A stretch of DNA of 64,000 bases from Sternotherus odoratus (taxonomy: Eukaryota > Chordata > Testudines > Kinosternidae): assembly GCA_032164245.1 (NCBI GenBank), contig JAVMKO010000006.1, positions 1,503,001 to 1,567,000 of the forward strand, written 5' to 3'. Below are positions 56,058-64,000 of this stretch, in pieces. A model generated the notes under the pieces. That model worked only from the letters and a program-made list of their open reading frames with translations, was not told where the DNA came from and did no database searches. The stretch's first letter is position 1; each line of letters begins with the position of its first letter. A program made the translations under genes and the position numbers.

Positions 56058-59000
56058 TGCTTGGGAGATATCCTGGTCACCATTAAATCAGGAGCAAAAC
56101 TCCCACTGACTTTAGTGGGGACAAGATTTCACTCAGGAACCTGGCCCGGTCCCCGATTGGGTATTTCTCTGTGCGTGGGGATTGTAGAACTACGAGAGTC
56201 TATGCCCAGGAGAGCGTCCCAGACAGAGGCCGGGTGAGGAGCGCGAAAGCACAACCAGGTGCAAGTAGCGTGCTAGCCAGCTCCTTAGCCCTGGAGTGAC
56301 CATGGAACATCACAGGCATTAGGTTTAAAATATTGATTCTAATAACCAGCTAGTTCGGAACAGCTTCTAATCATTCAACTCTGGGAATATGATAAGACTG
56401 GATTGAGGAGACTGGCTCCAAAACTCAGATGTATTCCATCTCTTGTTGTAATGCTCCCCCGTTGTTAACAATTGAATGTCTCCACAATGGTATTATTATC
56501 CATTACAGTGCTGGAAAAAGCAGATGCCACTGTAGTGCCGTGAATTTTTTGCATTTCTCTATTATTTAGCATGTGTATTGATTAGCTTGGTAGGGAGGCA
56601 TCCTTTGATTTCTCTTAATTCTCCTTATCGAATCAATTGGCTACTCAGTCTGGCAGCACAGCGTCCACCATTTCCATGTTTGATTCTTGGATGCAGATTG
56701 TAAAATGTCTCCTTATGCCTTTCAGACAACTACCCACCGACTGCATTGAAACCAGCTGGTAATGGCCCAGCTGATCCGCAGAAGGCTCCCTTGCTACAGA
56801 ACAAAGCCATCCAGTTCATGCTTCGCAGATGCTACTGTTTTTACAGGAAACTCTGCAATGCATTAATCAGTGTTTCCCTTGCTTCTTGAACTCATGTCTG
56901 CGATCAGCGCAATTCAAAACTGGAACTTGAAGCACCAGACTAAAAAGGCGGCAGGACTGGATCAGCACTAGCCGGGACTGACAGCAAGTGAGGGAGCTAA
57001 TTGGTGATGAGCTTAGATGTGACCGTGGACTTGACAAGCAGCCGGCTATCACCATCACTACAAGGAAAAGGGAGGCAGAGCAAGTGTGTGAGAGAGAGCA
57101 TATGGCTTAATCTTTTTACCCTCCCCCGGAGACACACCTTTAAGGAATAATGCTCCAATGAATGGGGTTGTTCTGCTGCTTCTAGGATTGATTGCCGCAG
57201 GCCCATATCCTTACCCGGAATAAAGGTAGGATCTGTGAAATGGACATAGCTTAGGGTTAGTGTTTGTACAGCACATTAGCCCAACTAATCTCTTGCCCTT
57301 TTGTCTCTAGGGACTTCGGTACCCCCTGGTATATCCCCACATGTCTCCAGAATGTACTGTTGGGCTGTAAATTCCCACATGGTGCCCTATCAAGCATCTG
57401 CCAGAATTCTCTCTAAAGCCCTTTGGAAACTGGATTAGAGGGAGCTTCCTTCTTCGGGAGGAATGACTTGGACCTTTAGCCGTTAGCACATAGATTTCCC
57501 CGTAGGGCCGGATTCAAAGCCTACTTCCTTTGATTGACTTCGGAAGACTTGCATCGGGCCCGTATTCACACCTTCATCAAGTTCACTCAAAAGCAGGGAA
57601 GTCATGGCTTTGAAGATGAGAAATATGGGTATATGGGCCATAAAAACATTTTATACATGAGACAAAACAAAACAAGCAGTAAGGGCAGAAAGCAACCCAA
57701 CAGAAGCAGCACATTAACATTTCAAATGTTTTGCATTTACCGCTTTTAAATTTTTTCTCTCAGTCTAAATGTCTGCTACCCAATTAGCAAAGTGACTGCT
57801 TCCCTGAGCACTCATAGAAACACACTACATGAAATCAGTCCAGCTCATTCTAGGGTTGATTGCTTTAGCCGTGTATAGACAAACTTGTATTTCCTAACCC
57901 TGCCATTGAGATTTACAACTGGACTCTCTTTTGGAATGTTAGCTGTAGAGGAAGGTCCCAAAGACAAAGGACCACAACCCTCTGTGACAATCACAGCTTC
58001 TCAAATCCACATGTAGAATGTCATACAACAATGAACCTGAGTTAGCAAACTGGGACATAGGAGAGGGTGAAAAAGAAAGATGCCAACATTTGCTATTTCC
58101 TAACTACTGAGTGCCTGGATTTGCAAATCTACTAAGGTTTTTTTTTTTAATGTTCCTTTTTCTGTAACTTCTCTTTTTAACATGTGAAAAAAAAAAACAT
58201 TATCCCATTACCAGTCTTGTGTGTTATCCAAAGTCTCCTCACACAAACATATTAACATCGTCAAAATCCCTCATTATTTAATGAGTCCCTCGTTGGCAAA
58301 AAGAAAGGGACTGGGATTTCTCCCGCTCTAATACGGGGAGCAGTAGGGTGTAGTCTGGGATACAGATTAAGAGAAGTGCTGTTTTCAAGTATTGCAGCAG
58401 GTAATTTGAGAGAGAGAGAGAGAGTGTGTGTGTTTTGTATTTTCCAGTGTTAACCATGCATGTCTGAACTCACTTGCAATGGATCAGTCTGCTAGCTGCT
58501 GGATAAAAAAGTGCTCCTTGTAACTAACAAACACTTGTCTATTTAGTACTGGAGTCAGCAATGAATACATTAGAACTGATCCGATTTATCATCAGGTTCA
58601 TACCAGCAGCTTATCTAGTTCCTTCCTTAAAACAAAAAAGGCTTTGCTTGGATATCATTCATGGAATTAAAATTTGATTCAGCTGAAAGGCTCCTTTATT
58701 ACTTAAAAATCTACAGTAGAGAGACCTGGATCGCTCTTTCCAGCTGAATCAGGAAATAAAGAAAACAATATTTCAACACTACAACCATAACACGGAGCAG
58801 AAATGACCTTCCGGTGTGCAAGTGGTTTTATTCTACAGCCTTCTTGCTTGTAAAAACCCTCTGCTTCTGGCAGGGACAGTAGTTGTATGTTGTAACAGGA
58901 ACTCAACCCGTAACAAAGAGTTGGCAGGAAGGAAATCCCTTTCAAGACCGATGGAGTCCATAGGCTCTTATGGGTGGACGTTCCCAGTTGAGGGGGCCAT

Positions 59001-60478
59001 GATGATAACCTAGTATGGAAGTATTCTAGTTGGTGGGTCACTCTCAATGGAATGACATTGCCCCATTCTCTTACTCTTGGGTAATATCTGATTTCCTAAC
59101 TAGGAGACCAGCCTCTGGAGGATCCAGAACAGCTGACCCTGGTGATCCAAGGGTGGGCAGTAGGATGAAATCTCAGACAAGTCCACATGGAGGAGTGATC
59201 CTGGGATGATTTTGTTTTGCAGCTGAATGTTTCTTGGGCACTGAGCTCTGATGTGAATCACTGGGTCACATGATTTTCTAGGTTTCTAAACAGAAAATGT
59301 TAATTAGAACCATATTACTCTCCATCCACACCTTGGCGCATCATTTCCCCCACCCCCACCCACTGTTTAGAATATGTTAATGGGCGGCGCTAACCACTCC
59401 ATGCCATCACAACATACAGTGATGTGAAGTGTGGCAACGTCACTGGCAGCTGGAATTCAAACAGCGGACAGGGACAGACTTTTTGTATGACCGTAAATCC
59501 TTATTCTTTAATTTTCATATGACCCGACGGTCAGTGATTTGGGCTGACCACTCTCTAATGTTCACAAGTCAGAATAGCCATGGTTTAAGGCTAGGCCAAC
59601 CCAAGAGGATACTCCAGCTACTAAAAGGAAGTAAGCAATCAATCATCAACAGAGGAAATATGAACCAATGTTAAGCCTGGAGTAACTGGATTTGAATCCA
59701 CTGCTTTCCATTTGCACCCAAATCTGATTCTGTCTTTGTCTGATTCAAAGGTCTCGCTGTTCTATTAAAAACTTTTCATCTCCTGAAAAGATGATTTTGC
59801 TTTGGCTGTTCCATGAGTGAGAGTCCCTTACCATGTCACCAAGTTTGTATGATTAAGGGCAGGAGAGAATTTTCGCCCTACCAAAAGTTTTGCATGTCTT
59901 CATACAAGGTGGGTGAGTGTCGCGAAGCGAGACTCACTGGTGCAGTGCCTCCTGTTGGTCATCCAGGGAATTTGCTATTTTTGAGCTCCAAAGCACCTCC
60001 TTCTGGCTGGTGTCTCCCCTGCTGCTGAGCCCTTGTCTTTTACCCCAGGGTTCTGCCCCAGCAGTACCCCCACTCGCTCTGCATCTCCCCCTAACCCTCT
60101 CACCCACCTTGCCTCAGTGGTTACTGACAGTCATCATCTAGCCGCTGCTCACTGGGGCAGGCTGCAGGGTGTCATGGCTAGTCATCAATGGCAAGGGGTT
60201 AGGACCAGCAGTTTGCCTAGCCCCAGGCTGCACCTCTGTAGCCCCAGTACCTGTACAGGCCTTCGCCGCATCCTGCAGCTCCCTTTCCCTATTCCCCAGC
60301 CCTGCTCCAGTTCACGTACCTTCCTCTCAGGCAGGCAGCCCTTCTCCTCCAGGGACAGAGTGAAACGCCTCTCGCTCAGCGCTCTTATAAGGGCCAGCTA
60401 GGCCCTGCTTCTCCAATCAGCCAAGCATGGCTGTTTTGAACCCCTGGCTATCGGAGTGGGGCAGCCACCCCACTACAG
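56058..60478. other. Non-coding stretch
   Basis: No gene is recognised over 4.4 kb. It has a (GA)n(GT)n microsatellite at about 58411-58435, T- and A-runs at 58139-58149 and 58186-58197, and small MITE-like words at 57505-57570 ('agggccggattcaaagcc', 'catcgggcccgtattc'). Plus frames at 59813-60401 overlap in three phases and lack motifs. Confidence 0.45.
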
Positions 60479-60597
60479 TGAGGTAATATATTTGATTGGG
60501 TACCTTTCCCAGATGGGAAGAAGAGCTCTTTGAAAGCTAGTCTCCTTCGCCAACAGCAGTTGGTCCAATAGAAGATATTACCTCACCCGCCCCGTCT
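60479..60597 (-). repeat. Short interspersed repeat (SINE-like), minus
   Basis: This is the reverse-complement counterpart of 9047-9135: 'ttggtccaatagaagat' and 'attacctcacccgcc' at the right, 'agagctctttgaaagct' and 'acctttcccagatggg' at the left. Its two ends, gtgaggtaatat and atattacctcac, are perfect inverted repeats of 12 bases. Confidence 0.6.
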
Positions 60598-61351
60598 CTC
60601 TACTATCCAGAGACCGGCACAGCTAGAACTCCACTGCAAAAAGCTTCATACTGTACAAGTGCCTTACACTGTGTGTCTTGCTATGGCTTGCTTGTCATTC
60701 CAGCGCACACATCATCTTGGTCCCTTACGCTGAAAAATGTGTCGTGCTTTGGTGCTCGGTTTTCCTGGTTCAGCATTTAATTTGCTGTTCTACAACAAAA
60801 CTATTCCTGCCTAACAAAAAGCTCTTTCAGATGGAGGATGGAGACTGAAGGGAGTGGGGAAAGGTGAGCTGAATGGCAGCACAGTGAGATGCAGTTAGTA
60901 GGATTCTGGTGGGAGCAAAGGCGAGACGGGTGAAGAGAGGATGAGGAATAGGCAATGGGCAGGACAGGAAAGACCCGGCACCTAGGGTGGAGCCTTGTTG
61001 ACAGAGGTGGGAGGGCCAGATTCTCCAGGCTGTTCACTCAGCTGCTCAGTTTATGTTGCATAAAATGGGATTAGATCAGTGGGCAAATGTCACCTCCCAC
61101 GCAGACAGGCGCGGCTCCAGCTGTTATCCTCACCCCGAGCAGAGAGGCCGTGGCTCCAGCTGTGACCTCCCCCAAACAGTGTGGACAGGCTGCAGCTCCA
61201 GCGTTCACTCCCCTCTCCCATTCAGGGCAGCTGCAGCTGTTACTCCCCCACTGGGGCAGGAGACTGCTGGGAAAATGGGACTTATGGTAACCCACTGGGC
61301 ACCTGGCCAGCAGCTTTCTTCTCTGGCTACCCAGCTCTGCAGGCAATGCCC
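60598..61351. other. Non-coding stretch
   Basis: Frames on both strands around 61053-61438 reflect repeated 'ctccagctgt' words (an imperfect tandem with 'gcagctcc' at 61105-61245). No gene. Confidence 0.4.
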
Positions 61352-61533
61352 CATAGAATCCTAGAATCTCAGGGTTGGAAGGGACCTCAGGAGGTATCTA
61401 GTCCAACCCCCTGCTCAAAGCAATACCAACCCAACTAAATCATCGCAGCCAGGGATTTATCAAGCCTGACCTTAAAAACCTCTAAGGAAGGAGATTCCAC
61501 CACCTCCCCCAGGGAACCCATTCCAGTGCTTCA
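61352..61533 (-). mobile_element. CR1 3' end
   Basis: 'atagaatcctagaatctcag', 'ggttggaagggacctcagg', 'agtccaaccccctgctc', 'aaggagattccaccacc' and 'cccattccagtgcttca' are the canonical CR1 terminus on minus. It is 5'-truncated at about 61533. Confidence 0.93.
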
Positions 61534-61697
61534 ATCCCACAACTCCCCTACAATAGCCTTGCGATCTCCCACCCTGACCCCCATGGTTACAACCCCGTGA
61601 CATTTCAGGTGTATTTTTCTGAAAATGTAAGATTGACTAATTTTAAACCCTTGGTTGTGAAATTGACCAAAATGGACCGTGAATTTGGTCGGGCCCG
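61534..61697 (-). repeat. DNA-transposon-like fragment
   Basis: On minus it begins 'gggcccgaccaaattcacgg', then 'tcatttcacaacc'-like words, and ends near 'gggttgtaacc' and 'gatcgcaaggctattg'. This order is that of a MITE-like repeat familiar from turtles. It abuts the CR1 truncation point. The class is uncertain and no target duplication was found. Confidence 0.45.
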
Positions 61698-63197
61698 AGT
61701 TATGGTGAAGTCCTGATAATGTTTATTGATAGCCAGTGATTCAGATGATTTGCTTCTTCTGATAAAAACCAAAAGCAGAAAATTCTTGGAAACAGTAAGT
61801 AAAAGTACATGAAAATGACAGGCAGAGCACTGAGACCTCATAGCAGTTTGTTTATTAGATTTACTGGATGATAAAATGAAGATCATCAGTTCAGATCTCT
61901 TTAGATAAGGACTGAGCCCAAAGCCGATTTCAGTTCCATGAAACAATGATCAGAAGTGATCGAGATTTGGATGGGTTTTGAAAAACTCTTGTTTTGCTAG
62001 CTGAGTGACCTGCTGAATTAGCATCGATTATGTACGGAATGGCACTCAAACACCAAATGTAAAATGGACACAATATATTTGTGTTAAATGACCTGAATAA
62101 ATTCCTAAGAGTCCAGTGTTGACACACACACAATACGACTGTGTTAAGACCATTGTATTGATAAATTTTCCAGTGTTAGTATCACCGACAGTCAGCAGCA
62201 TTATCCGTTCACAAGAGCTAAATATGTTTCATTAAGATTAAAAAGAAAGCCACTGGGGTTTATAATGTTTAGTCCAAAAAAAAAAAAAAAAAAAAAAAAA
62301 GCCAATAGGCATTGATCCAAATGTCTTTTCCTAAAATGTCCTGAAAACCTGTAATCTGAAAAATCAGACCTGGTATTTCATATCCATTAAATATTCATTG
62401 CTCATGGAAGGAATTGCCGGTGGGTTACTTCTGTAGCTATTTTGAATTATAATGAAGGATATAAGGGCAGCAGAAACCAAAATCCTATGGGTTTATATAA
62501 GAAATGTCTCTGTCTTTGTGATCATTAGGAGCTCAGAAATAGATGCCATGGCGTTACGAGTCAGGTTTGCTTGAGATTTCAGCAAAATTATGTTTTCGAG
62601 CAGGAGTACAAATCCATGAAATTGAACATTGAGGTCTTCTGTCCAAGGTAGTAAATCAACACATAAAGGGGGCTAGAGGTCGCTCACTTTCACTATCAAA
62701 GTATTTCTATTTCTAGAGGTTAAAAGCATATCTTGATTAAGAGGAAAGTCTTGTGATATATTCAAAAGTCTGGGTTCACAATGGAAATTACTAGGCAAAG
62801 TACTTCTCTGTAATGAAAACATTGTCTGTTAAACAGATAAAATAATTACCATAGTGTGACTGGAGGATGGTACAATATATCCAGAATTAACCTGCAAATC
62901 AGATGCATAGCTTCTTCCAAATCAAGAATATGTTCACAAAAACAACCAATGATAGCAATTGTCAAGCTGTCATTTACCATCACCTTCTGCCACAAGGCTT
63001 TCCTGTGCCAAAGTCTGCAGCTCACAGATGACATTTGGAGAAGGATGTGGGTTATAAATCTTCATACTGCCACATTCTGCCACTGGTAGCATGCACCCAC
63101 TTCCACGGACATCAGTGTGAGCCAGGCACACATCTGTGAGGGCAAAACTTAGAGTCAGGGTGTTTATAGCCAGCTGGGACCAGTAGATCATCTAGTC
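61698..63197. other. Non-coding stretch
   Basis: An A-run of about 24 lies at 62277-62300. Otherwise A+T-rich and complex, with no gene or named repeat. Confidence 0.45.
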
Positions 63198-63509
63198 CAG
63201 AGGTTCTCAAACTGTGGGTTGGGACCCCCTTGGGACGGGGTCACCAGGGCTGGCTTAGCCCTGCCTGGCCCACTGCCCAGGGATGAAGCTAAAGCCGGAG
63301 GGCTTCAGCCGTGGGCGGCAAGACACAGTTTGCAGGCCCCCTGCCTGGGGCTTAAGAATTTGAGTTTCAGTTTTGGTCCCCCTGCCCGGAATGGTGGGGC
63401 TCTGGCTTTGGCTCAGCCCCTGGGGCAGTGGGGCGAGCTCCGGCTCGGGGCTGTGAAGTAATGGTTGTTATCTGAAGGGGGTGGCGGGGCCAGAAACTTG
63501 AGACCCCTG
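63198..63509. mobile_element. hAT-like MITE, 312 bp
   Basis: The left end cagaggttctcaaac and the right end (complement: cagggg-tctcaagt) form imperfect inverted repeats of the hAT type, followed by 'tgtgggttgggaccccc'. The body is G+C-rich and non-coding. The flanking 8-mers do not match, so one end may be decayed or mis-set. Confidence 0.55.
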
Positions 63510-63596
63510 ACTCGTCTGAAGGCCTGTCTAGCGCACCAATCAGCCACCAACACCACCCAGCCCCAGGGGACTAAACCCAGCCACCAACGTAGGACA

Positions 63597-63683
63597 GGTA
63601 ACAAAGAGTCCTGTGGCACCTTAAAGACTAACTAAGGTATTGAAGCATAAGCTTTCGTGGGCTAATACCCACTTCATCGGATG
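63597..63683 (-). mobile_element. Short PLE fragment with 12-bp TSD
   Basis: The 87-bp insert lies between perfect direct repeats caacgtaggaca (63585-63596 and 63684-63695). On minus it begins 'catccgatgaagtggg', at the very start of the hammerhead-like block, and ends '...ctctttgttacc', about 30 bp short of the usual 3' end. It is the smallest bounded copy in the window. Confidence 0.9.
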
Positions 63684-64000
63684 CAACGTAGGACACTCAA
63701 CAGGAGACTAAACTGTTCTGTGCCACAAGCAGAGAATAGGTGGGCCTAAGGCGCACCCGGGCCTGAGGCACCCACAGTGGACAGGACATTATTGAGTGAG
63801 ATACACTGAGATAATCCTGGCAAGTTACCTGCACCCAAATCCTGCAGATGAAGGCGACCCCCCCCCCCCCCGAGCATCCCAAAGTCCCTGTCACTCTGAT
63901 GTGGGAGGGAATTCCTTCCTGCCCCACCTGAGCATGTGAGCAAGAACCTGCCAGCCAAGCAACCAAGAGAGAGAATATTCATTGCCATCCCGGAGCCTTG
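63684..64000. other. Non-coding end of window
   Basis: A C-run of 13 lies at 63860-63872. No gene is seen. Minus frames 63697-63988 are overlapping and motif-free. Confidence 0.45.

Noticed and set aside
55266..56109. Three long overlapping plus-strand open frames (166-262 codons)
   Set aside because: They run through C-rich low-complexity DNA inside a hAT element; the proline-rich peptides are a product of base composition.
62277..62300. Poly-A tail of a processed pseudogene
   Set aside because: No gene-like sequence precedes the A-run and no flanking duplication was seen.

Overview
The window has the look of reptile nuclear DNA, most likely from a turtle (a crocodilian is the main alternative). 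It is dense in CR1 LINEs of the types common in turtle and crocodilian genomes. It also carries Penelope-like elements, hAT elements and old CORE-SINE/MIR-like pieces. No bacterial, viral, rRNA, tRNA or CRISPR features were seen. I found no convincing host gene: every open frame with recognisable protein similarity lies inside a transposable element, and the other open frames read as chance. The best description is a gene-poor intergenic or intronic stretch. The species call is inference from repeat types.

Layout. 1-2480 is mostly unique, with a MIR-like piece. 2480-3260 is a Penelope-like element (PLE, minus strand) with a readable GIY-YIG endonuclease domain. 3605-4156 is a CR1 3' end. 7661-8255 and 17427-18100 are two diverged copies of one ~600-bp repeat, possibly solo LTRs. 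10095-11235 is a CR1 reverse transcriptase remnant (minus) broken by a 163-bp PLE with a clean 13-bp target duplication. 12546-13780 is a stack of three CR1 copies. 16018-16151 is another PLE fragment and 17109-17265 a mariner/Tigger-like MITE. 19715-20805, 22515-22905, 24735-26130 and 27300-32702 hold more CR1, including the longest copy (27300-29177) and a probable old CR1 (29930-32702) split by a younger one.

35713-36186 is a 474-bp PLE-derived unit with two inverted arms flanked by a 12-bp target duplication. 39120-39920 is GC-rich. 43240-45175 is an old CR1 broken by a CR1 in the opposite sense and then by a 653-bp hAT MITE with perfect 15-bp ends. 54462-56049 is a larger hAT element with an 8-bp target duplication, a transposase C-terminal remnant, a minisatellite and C-rich filler. 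61352-63683 holds a CR1 end, two DNA-transposon-like pieces and one more PLE fragment.

The most interesting thread is the PLE family. Its short copies keep a block (CTGANGA, a GC-rich hairpin, GAAA, a short second hairpin) that closely resembles a hammerhead ribozyme core. Several copies are 5'-truncated with a fixed 3' end and 11-13 bp target duplications. Several A+T-rich repeat-free blocks with homeodomain-like TAATTA/ATTTA words are candidate conserved regulatory elements, but this cannot be tested without comparison to other genomes.
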